Source of the DNA: Cytobacillus oceanisediminis
GTDB taxonomy: Bacteria > Bacillota > Bacilli > Bacillales > Cytobacillaceae
Length of the DNA: 64,000 bases
Direction: 5' to 3'
Assembly (NCBI RefSeq): GCF_003182355.1
Contig: NZ_QGTW01000016.1
Location: 62,001 to 126,000 of the forward strand
The notes beneath the pieces were generated by a model. The model made no database searches. It was not told the DNA's origin and saw only the letters and a list, made by a program, of their open reading frames with translations. Positions 35,355 to 44,268 of this stretch are shown here, in pieces; the first letter of the stretch is position 1; each line of letters starts with the position of its first letter. The position numbers were made by a program, and so were the translations under genes.

Positions 35355-36701
35355 GTGGAGAATAGCGTAAAGCTGAAAAGATCGTTAAATCTGTGGCAAA
35401 TCGTTATCATGGGGTTAGCGTATATGACGCCAATGGTGGTATTTGACACATTTGGAATTGTTTCTGGTATAACGGAAGGTCATGTTCCAACAGCCTATAT
35501 TATTGCATTAATAGGGATGCTATTCACTGCTGTTAGCTACGGGAAGCTAGTAAAGGTTTTTCCTCAGGCAGGCTCAGCCTATACGTATACTCAAAAAGCA
35601 ATGAACAGGCATCTCGGTTTTCTAGTTGGTTGGTCTTCGCTACTTGATTATTTACTTTTGCCAATGGTTAACGCTCTGTTGACAAAACTTTACCTCAATG
35701 CTTTATTTCCGTCCGTTCCGGATTTTATTTGGGTGTTAGTGTTTGTGGGAATTGTTACCTTCTTAAACCTGCGAAGTGTAAAAGTTCTGGCAAATTTTAA
35801 TACATTATTTGTTCTTATTCAAATTCTCATCATGATCGTTTTTATTATCCTTGTAGTAAAAGGGTTAAATGCCGGTGAGGGAACAGGCACAGTTTTAAGT
35901 TTACAGCCGTTTTTTGTTGAAGGGATGAACATACCTGTTCTCATTACAGGTGCAACGATTCTTTGTTTTTCTTTCCTCGGTTTTGATGCGGTTACGACTC
36001 TAGCTGAAGAAACACCCAATCCAGAAAAGACGATTCCAAAAGCAATTATGCTTACAGCTTTATGCGGCGGGCTTATTTTTATCACAACATCGTTTTTTAT
36101 TCAATTATTTTTTCCAGATATATCAAGGTTCAAGGAACCTGACGCAGCTCTGCCGGAAATTGCTCTTTATGTCGGTGGAAAGCTGTTCCAATCGATTTTC
36201 TTATGTACAACATTTGTGAATACGCTAGCCTCCGGAATTGCCTCACATGCAAGTGTTTCGCGACTGTTGTATGTAATGGGACGTGACAAAGTATTTCCGG
36301 AGAAATGGTTTGGATATGTCCATCCAAAATGGAGAACCCCTGCGATTAATGTTGTAATCGTCGGAGTCATCTCTTTATCTGCTTGGTTCTTTGATTTAGT
36401 GACAGCAGCCTCATTAATTAATTTTGGCGCATTGATGGCGTTTACGTTTGTAAATCTTTCCGTTATTGGTCATTTTGCCTTCCGTCAAAAAATGCACCGG
36501 AATCCCAAGGGGTTTTTTAATTACGTAATTATGCCATTACTGGGAGCCGGTTCGATTGGTATCCTGTGGATCAATCTTAACGTTAGTTCCATCATCATGG
36601 GGATCGCTTGGTTTGCTGTAGGATTTGTTTACTTAGTCTATCTCACAAAGGCCTTTCGAGCAGCACCTCCTCAATTTGTAAGTGAAGAAGCAGAAATTTA
36701 A
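35355..36701 (+). CDS. puuP: Putrescine importer PuuP-like APC permease
   Basis: This 448-residue 12-segment transporter aligns closely with E. coli PuuP: LAYMTPMVVFDTFGIVSGIT, LVGWSSLLDYLLLPMVNALL, FSFLGFDAVTTLAEETPNP, FFPDISRFKEPDAALPEIA and ASHASVSRLLYVMGRD. PuuP imports putrescine by proton symport. The start is GTG 35355 behind GGGGAGGA. With speB, patA and the ALDH under the same kind of promoter, it supplies the pathway from outside. Three further relatives occur at 44875, 50414 and 53569, of which this one is closest to true PuuP. Confidence 0.9.
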   Translation: MENSVKLKRSLNLWQIVIMGLAYMTPMVVFDTFGIVSGITEGHVPTAYIIALIGMLFTAVSYGKLVKVFPQAGSAYTYTQKAMNRHLGFLVGWSSLLDYLLLPMVNALLTKLYLNALFPSVPDFIWVLVFVGIVTFLNLRSVKVLANFNTLFVLIQILIMIVFIILVVKGLNAGEGTGTVLSLQPFFVEGMNIPVLITGATILCFSFLGFDAVTTLAEETPNPEKTIPKAIMLTALCGGLIFITTSFFIQLFFPDISRFKEPDAALPEIALYVGGKLFQSIFLCTTFVNTLASGIASHASVSRLLYVMGRDKVFPEKWFGYVHPKWRTPAINVVIVGVISLSAWFFDLVTAASLINFGALMAFTFVNLSVIGHFAFRQKMHRNPKGFFNYVIMPLLGAGSIGILWINLNVSSIIMGIAWFAVGFVYLVYLTKAFRAAPPQFVSEEAEI

Positions 36702-36716
36702 AAGATATATAGTGAA

Positions 36717-36757
36717 AAATGCATTCTAATTCAAAGTAGGATGCATTTATCTTTTTC
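36717..36757 (+). terminator. Terminator after puuP
   Basis: AAATGCAT / ATGCATTT stem followed by ATCTTTTT. Confidence 0.6.
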
Positions 36758-36762
36758 GAAAT

Positions 36763-36778
36763 AATGCAAAATTGAAAA
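36763..36778 (+). promoter_or_regulatory. Upstream activator site before the decayed rocG copy
   Basis: AATGCA-AAAT-TGAAAA matches the rocG-copy site AATGCA-AAAC-TGAATA. A second degenerate copy may start near 36782. Confidence 0.5.
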
Positions 36779-36859
36779 ATTCTAGTCATTTATTCATAAT
36801 CCCAAAACGGTTTTGCCCAATTATCCTGAATAAAGCTACTGGAAGCGATTTTAGAAAGT

Positions 36860-36875
36860 TGGCACTAAACTTGCT
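36860..36875 (+). promoter_or_regulatory. Sigma-54 promoter of the second rocG-type transcript
   Basis: TGGCACTAAACTTGCT fits TGGCAC-N5-TTGCW. It is still intact and can drive the lipoyl-like gene at 37035. Confidence 0.88.
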
Positions 36876-36911
36876 ATCACCTTTAATAACAAGAAAAATG
36901 AGGTGTTAATA

Positions 36912-37013
36912 ATGGCAGTCGAACGACTAGGAATTGAAGTAGGGGACATCCCGGAATTCCAAGAGTTCTTTGGACTTGTTTTAGAAACACGACCTTTTAA
37001 GGAACAATATTAA
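36912..37013 (+). pseudogene. Fused remnant of rocG start and DUF3055 tail
   Basis: A 33-codon frame begins GAGGTGTTAATAATGGCAGT like rocG (MAV) and, after a few residues, reads IEVGDIPEFQEFF...FKEQY, matching the DUF3055 tail of copy 1 (IQQEDIPEFQDFF...YLEQY). An internal deletion removed about 1.5 kb between these points. It may still be translated as a short leader before the lipoyl-like gene. Confidence 0.8.
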
Positions 37014-37034
37014 AATAAAATGAGGGGGAATTTC

Positions 37035-37280
37035 ATGTATTTTGAAGTGGTAAGTCCTGTTTACGGGAAGGTTGAAAAGGTTTCGATTAAAAGTGATACA
37101 AGAATTTATGAGTGGGAAACATTATTTCAGATTAAAACGGAAGAAGGCAACCTAGAAAAGATACAAATGGGTTTGAGTGGAGAAGTAGAATCACTTGCAG
37201 TACAAGAAGGGGATTACGTTATTCCTGGAATGATCCTTGCATATATTAAGGAGGACCTATTTGTTACTGGCAGTGACTAG
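37035..37280 (+). CDS. Biotinyl/lipoyl-like single-hybrid-motif protein, copy 2
   Basis: The 81-residue protein is plainly the paralogue of the protein at 26829. Shared segments include SP..GKVEKV, RIYEW.TLFQIKTEEGN and GEVESLAVQEGDYVIPGMILAYIKEDLF, ending VTGSD against VTGTD. It also lacks a lysine at the hairpin turn. ATG 37035 has a GAGGGGG site and supports a matching late start in copy 1. It survived intact while rocG and the activator in this copy were lost, which argues that it is under selection. Confidence 0.72.
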   Translation: MYFEVVSPVYGKVEKVSIKSDTRIYEWETLFQIKTEEGNLEKIQMGLSGEVESLAVQEGDYVIPGMILAYIKEDLFVTGSD

Positions 37281-37285
37281 CCCTT

Positions 37286-37318
37286 AGAAAAGGAGATGGA
37301 ACGTCCATCTTCTTTTAT
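37286..37318 (+). terminator. Terminator after the second lipoyl-like gene
   Basis: AAAAGGAGATGG / CCATCTTCTTTT stem with an AACGT loop, the counterpart of the one at 27094. Confidence 0.75.
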
Positions 37319-37375
37319 TATTTAAAAGGTTCCGAAAATAGCTATAGTGAGAGGGTTTAAAGGGAATGTAAACTA

Positions 37376-37816
37376 TGTTTTCCGTCGCAGAAGAAAAAAT
37401 TAACCGATTACTTCAGTCTCAGTGGTTGAAAAAGAGGAAGTTATAGGATTAACCCTCAACAATCTAGAAGAACCCTTTTTATTTTTAAAAAACACGATAA
37501 ATTATTTGCCTTTGTTGCTTTAAATAATTATTTGCTTTAAAAGATTGGAAAAACAAAATTTTTCGGTTGAATTTTTGCTTGAACATGCCATATCAATAGA
37601 AAGAATCAGATATCTCAGCCAGCATATCTCCATACCTATTTTATTCCAAATCATTGGGGACCTTTTAAATCATAAGGGATGAACATGGCAAACTATCAGG
37701 CTATATTCAAAGAGAAGGTCTTCTGGCTTTTTAATCAATACAAAATAATCACAAAAGCTGTAAAAGCTAAGTAAGTAGAAAATATCAGAAGATATTAGGT
37801 GAGAAAAATATTTAAA
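37376..37816 (+). pseudogene. Decayed second copy of the sigma-54 enhancer-binding protein
   Basis: It begins MFSVAEEK like the intact MFSIAREK. Later frames give EEPFLFLK, KLFAFVALNN, LSQHISIPILFQIIGD and SGYIQREGLLA in the order of residues 1-125 of the intact protein. Then it jumps to VSRKYQKILGEKNI, the extreme C-terminus. Several stops and frameshifts are present, and both PAS domains and the whole AAA+ domain are deleted (about 1.7 kb). Confidence 0.88.
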
Positions 37817-37840
37817 TCGAAAACTTGTCTACCTTTTTAT

Positions 37841-37887
37841 AAAAAAGCTGTTTTGGACCGCCTCGACCTAAAACAGCTTTTTTTTAT
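37841..37887 (+). terminator. Terminator after the decayed activator
   Basis: AAAAAAGCTGTTTT / AAAACAGCTTTTTT stem, the counterpart of the one at 29361. Confidence 0.8.
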
Positions 37888-37923
37888 TATGCACAGAGAA
37901 ATAGAGTTATGCAAAAATGAATA
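37888..37923 (+). promoter_or_regulatory. Paired upstream activator sites before ALDH copy 2
   Basis: TATGCA-CAGA-GAAATA (37888-37903) and TATGCA-AAAA-TGAATA (37908-37923), 20 bp apart and 52 bp before the -24 box. Confidence 0.7.
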
Positions 37924-37975
37924 ACTTTTGTTAAAAAGATTAAGGGAAACTGGTGAGTTAGCAATCTTTTAAACT

Positions 37976-37991
37976 TGGCACACTTTTTGCA
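37976..37991 (+). promoter_or_regulatory. Sigma-54 promoter of ALDH-patA copy 2
   Basis: TGGCACACTTTTTGCA is a perfect -24/-12 element, 41 bp before the start. Confidence 0.92.
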
Positions 37992-38032
37992 TTATCTAAT
38001 AGCAAGTAAGGAAATATAAGGAGGATAAGTAA

Positions 38033-39526
38033 ATGGCAGAGATAAAAAAACTTGTTACAAACCTTAAGATGTATATTGATGGCGAGTGGAGAGATTCTGA
38101 AAATAATAAAACGCGTCCGGTAATTAATCCCGCAAATAGTGAAATCATTTGCTATGCACCTGAAGGAACAGTTTCCGATGCCCGCACGGCCATCTTTGCC
38201 GCCCGTAGAGCTTTCGAAGAGGGTGTTTGGTCAGGCATTTCAGCGCAGGAAAGGGCCTCCTACTTATTAAAAATAGCTGACAAAATTGATGATTATGCTG
38301 ATGAATTGACTCAGCTTGAAACCATGGATAACGGAAAAACCTTACGAGAAGCGGGCTATGATGTGGGTGATGCAGCCGCATGTTTCCGCTATTATGCGGG
38401 AATGATTACACAACCTGATGGCCAGACCTACCATGTTACAGATCCGATGCAAGCAATGGTTGTCCGTGAGCCTGTTGGAGTTTGTGGCCTTATTGTTCCA
38501 TGGAATTATCCACTGTTAATGAGTGTATGGAAGCTCGCGCCCGCTTTAGCAGCCGGGAATACGGTTGTCTATAAACCGTCTGAGGTTACTCCAGTTACTC
38601 CGAAAAGGCTATTTGAAATTTTTGAGGAAGTGGGCTTGCCAAAAGGGGTAGCCAATATGGTTATGGGAGCGGGTTCCGTTGTAGGAAATGAAATCGTCTC
38701 CCACCCAGAAGTAGACATGGTTTCTTTCACGGGTGGGACGCAAACTGGAAAGCATATCATGAAGACTGCGGCTCACACAATGAAAAAGGTTTCTCTAGAA
38801 TTAGGCGGGAAATCACCCAATATCATTTTTGCCGATGCTGATTTTGAAACCGCGGTAGATTATGCTTTATTTGGAATCTATTCTGGGGCAGGTCAGGTCT
38901 GTTCCTCAGGTTCAAGAATCCTTGTCGAAGAAAAGATATATGATCAATTTGTGGAACGTTTTGTCCAAAGGGCCAAGAGAATTCAAGTAGGACCCGGAAA
39001 TGATCCTTCATCCGAGATGGGCCCGCTTGTAAGTGCAGAGCATCTTGAAAAGGTTCTCTCCTACATTAAGATTGGTAAGCAGGAAGGTGCAACGCTTGCA
39101 TGTGGTGGAAATCGAATTGTTAAAAATGGATTAGAAAATGGTTACTTTGTTGAACCAACGGTATTCGTTGATGTGAAACAAGACATGAGAATTGTTCAGG
39201 AAGAAATATTTGGCCCGGTCGTTGTCATTCAGAAGTTCAAGGATGAAAGCGAAGCCGTAAAGCTTGCGAATAATACTGTTTTTGGGCTTGCTGGTGGTGT
39301 GTTTACCAATGATGGTGCAAAAGGTCTTCGCGTCATTAAAAAGCTTCGTGCCGGGATTACTTGGATTAATTCCTATCATCCTACTTATAATGAAGCACCG
39401 TGGGGTGGCTATAAGCAAAGTGGAATTGGTCGCAGCCTTGGAACATTTGGTCTTGAGGAATTCCAGGAAATTAAACAAATTAATATCAATTTGAAGGTAG
39501 AGCCAATAGGATGGTTTTCAAAGTAG
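38033..39526 (+). CDS. Aldehyde dehydrogenase, probable 4-aminobutyraldehyde dehydrogenase, copy 2
   Basis: The 497-residue enzyme has catalytic Glu256 (LELGGKSP) and Cys290 (GQVCSSGSR). It parallels copy 1 to the last motif (VEPIGWF) with scattered conservative changes, and carries seven extra N-terminal residues. Start ATG 38033 follows AAGGAGG. It is followed by patA copy 2 and then gabT-gabD, so one transcript could carry putrescine to succinate. Whether the two copies differ in substrate is not visible. Confidence 0.88.
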   Translation: MAEIKKLVTNLKMYIDGEWRDSENNKTRPVINPANSEIICYAPEGTVSDARTAIFAARRAFEEGVWSGISAQERASYLLKIADKIDDYADELTQLETMDNGKTLREAGYDVGDAAACFRYYAGMITQPDGQTYHVTDPMQAMVVREPVGVCGLIVPWNYPLLMSVWKLAPALAAGNTVVYKPSEVTPVTPKRLFEIFEEVGLPKGVANMVMGAGSVVGNEIVSHPEVDMVSFTGGTQTGKHIMKTAAHTMKKVSLELGGKSPNIIFADADFETAVDYALFGIYSGAGQVCSSGSRILVEEKIYDQFVERFVQRAKRIQVGPGNDPSSEMGPLVSAEHLEKVLSYIKIGKQEGATLACGGNRIVKNGLENGYFVEPTVFVDVKQDMRIVQEEIFGPVVVIQKFKDESEAVKLANNTVFGLAGGVFTNDGAKGLRVIKKLRAGITWINSYHPTYNEAPWGGYKQSGIGRSLGTFGLEEFQEIKQININLKVEPIGWFSK

Positions 39527-39530
39527 AAAA

Positions 39531-39590
39531 CCGGAAGCGCCTGTTTAGGGAAGTACACTAGCCGTTGGGGTGCTTGCGCCCGGCAATTAT
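39531..39590 (+). repeat. GC-rich intergenic element between ALDH and patA copy 2
   Basis: This 60-bp segment contains GGAAGCGCC and GCTTGCGCCC words, much richer in GC than its surroundings. It resembles the GGAAGCGCC-type small repeats I know from other Bacillaceae genomes. It is absent at the matching place in copy 1 (spacer only 24 bp), so it was inserted after duplication. Confidence 0.45.
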
Positions 39591-39628
39591 CAAATTTCAA
39601 AATTTATTTTTTCAGGAGGAACAAAATC

Positions 39629-41002
39629 ATGAGTATCGATTTAAAACAAGAATTTAAGAATAAGCAGTATCAAAACGTGAGCGAATACATTAATAAGGTT
39701 TTGAGTTTAATAGAAAAAGAGGAAATAAATCAAGAAGAAGCTGCATGGATTACAAAGGAAACGGTCGAGGGCTTTCGTGAGAACGTCAATCCTGGATTTC
39801 TAGCTTATCGTAAAACGGTAACAAAGGATGGTCAATTTGCTGCGGTGGAATGGTCAGATAATGGATCATGTTTTAAAGATGTAAATGGCAAGGAATATAT
39901 CGATTGTCTGGGTGGTTTTGGCATTTATAATGTCGGGCACCGAAATCCCAAAGTGGTAAAGGCAGTTACTGATCAATTGAAACGCCAGGCTCTTCATAGT
40001 CAAGATTTACTTGATCCGCTTCGAGCCATGCTAGCTAAAATTTTAGGTGAGATTACTCCAGGCGATTTGAAATATGCCTTTTTTACAAACAGTGGAACAG
40101 AAAGTGTTGAGGCAGCATTAAAGCTTGCCAAAATGTACAGTAAGCGGACAACTTTTATTTCGACTACTCGCGCTTTCCACGGGAAAAGCTTAGGCGCGTT
40201 ATCTGGAACGGCAAAAGGTATGTTCCGTAAACCTTTCCTTCCGTTAATTCCAGGCTTCCGCCATGTCCCATTCGGGGATATCGATATGATGAAAAAAACT
40301 TTTGAGGTATGCTCTTCAGTTGGCGAAGATGTGGGTGCCGTTATTCTTGAACCGATTCAAGGTGAAGGCGGAATCATTCTTCCTCCAGAAAACTATTTAA
40401 AAGAAGTTAGGGAGCTATGTGATCAATACGGTTCTTTGCTGATTTTTGATGAGGTACAAACGGGTATGGGACGGACTGGAAAAATGTTCGCAGCGGAATT
40501 GTATAACGTTGTTCCGGATATTATCTGTCTGGCAAAAGCATTTGGCGGCGGCGTCATGCCTGCTGGTGCTGTTGTAGCGACAGAAAATGTATTCAATAGC
40601 TGGTTTGATAATCCGTTTATGCACACAACAACCTTCGGTGGCAATCCACTTGCATGCGCCGCGGCGATTGCAACGATTGGAGTTTTGCTTGAGGAAAAAT
40701 TACCAGATCGGGCTGCAGAGGTTGGTGAATACTTCCTTCAAGAGTTAAAAGAGGCGGCTAAAGGTCAAGAGGATAAGGTTCTTGAAATTCGCGGACAAGG
40801 ACTGATGATTGGGATTGAATTCCATGAAGATGAAATCGGTTATGAGGTTTCAAAAGGGATGTTTGATCACGGTATCCTTGTAGCCGGAACCTTGATCAAC
40901 TCGAAGACCATTCGTATCGAGCCTGCTTTAACAATTAGTTATGAAGAAGTAGATAAAGTGGTTAGCACATTTAAACAAGTGTTATCACAGGTGAAAAAAT
41001 AA
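39629..41002 (+). CDS. patA: Putrescine aminotransferase, copy 2
   Basis: This 457-residue paralogue of the enzyme at 31078 is the same length, with PLP lysine K303. It differs mostly in the first 60 residues and in scattered positions after residue 170. A central tract (about 39807-40141) is nearly identical in DNA to copy 1. Start ATG 39629 follows CAGGAGG. It is followed 42 bp later by gabT. Confidence 0.92.
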   Translation: MSIDLKQEFKNKQYQNVSEYINKVLSLIEKEEINQEEAAWITKETVEGFRENVNPGFLAYRKTVTKDGQFAAVEWSDNGSCFKDVNGKEYIDCLGGFGIYNVGHRNPKVVKAVTDQLKRQALHSQDLLDPLRAMLAKILGEITPGDLKYAFFTNSGTESVEAALKLAKMYSKRTTFISTTRAFHGKSLGALSGTAKGMFRKPFLPLIPGFRHVPFGDIDMMKKTFEVCSSVGEDVGAVILEPIQGEGGIILPPENYLKEVRELCDQYGSLLIFDEVQTGMGRTGKMFAAELYNVVPDIICLAKAFGGGVMPAGAVVATENVFNSWFDNPFMHTTTFGGNPLACAAAIATIGVLLEEKLPDRAAEVGEYFLQELKEAAKGQEDKVLEIRGQGLMIGIEFHEDEIGYEVSKGMFDHGILVAGTLINSKTIRIEPALTISYEEVDKVVSTFKQVLSQVKK

Positions 41003-41044
41003 CGATTATTTTTAAGATGAATCAAAACTAGGAGGAGCATGAAA

Positions 41045-42412
41045 GTGGAAAAGAAATTTATTAAACAACAAACACATCTACCTGGTCCGATATCAAAAGA
41101 ACTGTTGGAGCGGAGAAATAAATATGTACCAAAAGGAATCAGCAATAATTGCCATTCCTTTGTGAAAAAAGCAGCAGGGGCCCTTGTTGAGGATGTAGAT
41201 GGAAATTCGTACATTGATTTTGCTGGTGCGATTGGTACTTTAAACGTCGGGCATACGCATCCACGGGTAGTAAGGGCGCTTCAAGAGCAAACAAGTCAAT
41301 TTATTCACACGTGCTTTAACGTCATGATGTACGAATCATACATTAATTTAGCTGAAAGACTTTGTAAGCTTGCTCCAGGAAACTTTGATAAACAGGCTGC
41401 TTTTTTTAACAGTGGTGCTGAAGCCGTTGAAAATGCAGTGAAAATTGCTAGGAAATATACAAAACGCCAAGGAATCGTCTCATTTACCCGGGGCTTCCAT
41501 GGCCGGACTTTAATGACTATGACAATGACAAGTAAAGTAAAACCATATAAGTTCGGTTTCGGCCCATTTGCACCAGAGGTCTATAAGGCACCATATCCAT
41601 ATGTATATAGACGCCCTGAAGGAATGACCGAACAGCAATATAGTATGATGATCATTGATCAATTTGAGCAGTTTTTACTAGCTGAAGTGGCCCCAGAGAC
41701 GATAGCAGCCGTCGTGATGGAACCTGTTCAAGGGGAAGGCGGATTTATAGTTCCTGACATCGCCTTTGTTCAAAGGGTTAGAGAAATTTGCAGTCAGCAT
41801 GGAATCTTGTTTATTGCCGATGAAATTCAAACTGGATTTGCCCGGACTGGAAAGTATTTTGCGATTGAACATTTTGATGTCGTTCCTGATTTAATTACGA
41901 TTTCAAAATCTATGGGAGCGGGTGTGCCAATTAGTGGTGTGATTGGCAGGGGAGAAATTATGGATGCTGTTGAGCCTGGAGAAATTGGTGGAACCTATTC
42001 AGGAAGCCCTCTCGGCTGCCGGGCAGCATTGGCTGTTTTAGATATCATTGAGAGTGAAAATCTCAATGATCGAGCAAGAATATTGGGAGATAGGGTAATT
42101 GAAAAAATGCAGTTTTTAGCGGGGCGCTTCGAATGCATTGGAGATGTACGAGGCTTAGGTGCGATGTGCGCGATGGAAATTGTCAAAGACGGACAATCGA
42201 AAACTCCTGATAAGGAGACGGTTGGGAAAATTGTAAAAGCTGCAGGGGAACGGGGGCTTATGTTACTTAGTGCCGGGCTTTATGGTAACGTCATTCGCAT
42301 TCTAATGCCGTTAACGATATCGGACGATCAGCTTGAAGAAGGATTGCAAATTCTTGAAGAAGCGTTTGAAGCAGTTTTGATGAATGATCATGTCGTATCT
42401 GCTGGGAGGTAA
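41045..42412 (+). CDS. gabT: 4-aminobutyrate aminotransferase
   Basis: This 455-residue class-III aminotransferase has GAIGTLNVGHTHPRVV, FFNSGAEAVENAVKIARK, MEPVQGEGGF, the aspartate site FIADEIQTGF and PLP lysine K288 (ISKSMGAG). It converts GABA plus 2-oxoglutarate to succinate semialdehyde plus glutamate. ATG 41039 lies one base from AGGAGG, so GTG 41045 is the likelier start. Its stop is 4 bp before gabD. It completes the putrescine route opened by PatA and the ALDH. Confidence 0.9.
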   Translation: MEKKFIKQQTHLPGPISKELLERRNKYVPKGISNNCHSFVKKAAGALVEDVDGNSYIDFAGAIGTLNVGHTHPRVVRALQEQTSQFIHTCFNVMMYESYINLAERLCKLAPGNFDKQAAFFNSGAEAVENAVKIARKYTKRQGIVSFTRGFHGRTLMTMTMTSKVKPYKFGFGPFAPEVYKAPYPYVYRRPEGMTEQQYSMMIIDQFEQFLLAEVAPETIAAVVMEPVQGEGGFIVPDIAFVQRVREICSQHGILFIADEIQTGFARTGKYFAIEHFDVVPDLITISKSMGAGVPISGVIGRGEIMDAVEPGEIGGTYSGSPLGCRAALAVLDIIESENLNDRARILGDRVIEKMQFLAGRFECIGDVRGLGAMCAMEIVKDGQSKTPDKETVGKIVKAAGERGLMLLSAGLYGNVIRILMPLTISDDQLEEGLQILEEAFEAVLMNDHVVSAGR

Positions 42413-42416
42413 TGAA

Positions 42417-43877
42417 ATGGATAAAGTAGAGAAAAAGTTTCAAATCTATCCCATGTATCTTAACGGAGAATGGGTTGGAAATGATTATGAAGTTTATACC
42501 GAAATTATAAATCCGGCTACAAAGGAAGTTGTTGGTGCTGTGCCAACAGGTGGTGCTTATGAAGCGGAGAAGGCTGTCGATGCTGCCCACAAGGCTTTCA
42601 AAGCCTGGTCCAAGAAAACAGCGGATGAGCGCTATAAACTCCTCATGAATTGGTACCAATTAATTGAAGAAAACAAACATGACATTGCTAGGATCATGAC
42701 GATTGAGCAAGGAAAACCATTAAATGAGGCTCTTGGAGAGGTCCAGTATGCGAATGGGTTTATCTCTTGGTATGCAGAAGAAGGCAAACGGATTTACGGT
42801 GAAACCATTCCAGCCTCTCACCCTAATAAAAGAATATTAGTTAGGAAAGAACCAGTTGGTGTGGTTGCCGCGATTACTCCGTGGAACTTCCCAGCAGCGA
42901 TGATTACTAGAAAAGTAGCTCCAGCGCTTGCTGCAGGGTGTACGGCTGTTGTGAAACCAGCAAACCAAACCCCTCTTACGGCTTTGAAAATGGTGGAGCT
43001 TGCCCATGAAGCAGGGATTCCTGCGGGTGTGTTAAATATAATTACCGGAAGGGCATCAGAAATTGGTGAAGTGTGGCTGAGGGATGCTAGAGTAACGAAA
43101 ATTACCTTTACTGGTTCGACAGAGGTTGGGAAAACACTGATGCGCGGAGCTGCTGAAAATGTAAAAAAGGTATCACTTGAGCTTGGCGGAAATGCACCAT
43201 TTATCGTTATGGATGATGCAAATCTAGAAAAAGCAGCTGTAGGACTTGTTCAATCGAAATTTCGTAACGCCGGTCAAACCTGTATTTGTACCAATCGAAT
43301 TTATGTACAAGAAGGGATTGCAGAAGAATTTATAACGCTTTTCCAAGCAGAATTAGAAAAGCTTAAGGTCGGGAACGGACTTGAAGAGGGAACGGATATC
43401 GGTCCATTAATCGATAAACCTGCATATAAAAAAGTAGAGGGACTTGTCAATGATGCAATTAAAAAGGGTGGAAGGATCACTTACAGTGGACTTAAACCTG
43501 CTGAAGAAAACGGCTATTTCTTTGCCCCTACAATATTGACCGATATTAACGACGATATGGAATGTATGAAGGATGAAATTTTTGGGCCACTGGCACCAAT
43601 CTCGATCTTCAAAACGGAAGAGGAAGTCATTGAACGAGCTAACGATTCTTGTTACGGGTTGGCAGCGTATGTTTATACAGAAAACTTAAATCGTTCCTAT
43701 AGAATCACAGAGCAGCTTGAGTACGGGATTATTGGGCTTAATGACGCTTTGCCTTCAGCTGTTCAAGTTCCATTCGGCGGCTATAAAGAAAGCGGCCTCG
43801 GTCGTGAAGGTGGCAAATACGGGATCGAAGAGTTTTTAGAAGTGAAATATATATCCATAGGTTTGGACTTGTTTTGA
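42417..43877 (+). CDS. gabD: Succinate-semialdehyde dehydrogenase
   Basis: The 486-residue ALDH is of the GabD branch: ITPWNFPAAMITRKVAPALAAG, catalytic Glu255 (LELGGNAPF) and Cys289 (GQTCICTNR), and the closing PFGGYKESGLGREGG. It oxidises succinate semialdehyde to succinate. The frame is open upstream inside gabT, but ATG 42417 has GGGAGGT. It is distinct from the two other ALDH genes in this window. It is the end of the patA2-gabT-gabD run; a terminator follows. Confidence 0.9.
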   Translation: MDKVEKKFQIYPMYLNGEWVGNDYEVYTEIINPATKEVVGAVPTGGAYEAEKAVDAAHKAFKAWSKKTADERYKLLMNWYQLIEENKHDIARIMTIEQGKPLNEALGEVQYANGFISWYAEEGKRIYGETIPASHPNKRILVRKEPVGVVAAITPWNFPAAMITRKVAPALAAGCTAVVKPANQTPLTALKMVELAHEAGIPAGVLNIITGRASEIGEVWLRDARVTKITFTGSTEVGKTLMRGAAENVKKVSLELGGNAPFIVMDDANLEKAAVGLVQSKFRNAGQTCICTNRIYVQEGIAEEFITLFQAELEKLKVGNGLEEGTDIGPLIDKPAYKKVEGLVNDAIKKGGRITYSGLKPAEENGYFFAPTILTDINDDMECMKDEIFGPLAPISIFKTEEEVIERANDSCYGLAAYVYTENLNRSYRITEQLEYGIIGLNDALPSAVQVPFGGYKESGLGREGGKYGIEEFLEVKYISIGLDLF

Positions 43878-43931
43878 GGCGGAGTCCTACCTAAACGTAG
43901 CGCGGAATAATCTATTAGTTACAAATATAAG

Positions 43932-43972
43932 AAGCAGCCAAGGATTTCTTGAAAAAAAGCGCTTGGCTGCTT
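43932..43972 (+). terminator. Terminator after gabD
   Basis: AAGCAGCCAAG / CTTGGCTGCTT perfect 11-bp stem, followed by GTTT. Confidence 0.75.
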
Positions 43973-44067
43973 GTTTATCTTTTGATTCATTTAGATAAAA
44001 ATTCAATTGTTTTCCTTTCTGAATAGACTGTACGATATAAATACATCCATTGACCTTTTTACTTTTA

Positions 44068-44214
44068 TTACCTTACATATACTCTCCAGGAATCATTTGT
44101 TAGCCTAAGATGATGTCGTACTCTTTCTTCTAATTCGGGCCCATTTTTTGACGCACTAAACGCATAATGGGGTACCGCCAGTAAAACACGGATTTGCAAA
44201 AAGTTAAGGGATTT
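44068..44214 (-). pseudogene. C-terminal fragment of an unknown protein
   Basis: The minus strand carries a 48-codon open stretch with protein-like composition (AVPHYAFSASKNGPELEERV, then RHHLRLTNDSWRVYVR) ending at 44068. It has no start codon and is preceded by a stop. I cannot assign the family. The remainder of 43973-44700 shows no intact gene. Confidence 0.3.
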
Positions 44215-44222
44215 TTACTATT

Positions 44223-44268
44223 AAAACCCCAATTTCTCATTAATATTACTGAGAGGTTGGGGTTTTTT
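44223..44268 (+). terminator. Strong terminator-like hairpin upstream of the permease
   Basis: AAAACCCCAA / TTGGGGTTTT with an inner CTCA/TGAG extension, followed by TTCTTC. Confidence 0.7.
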
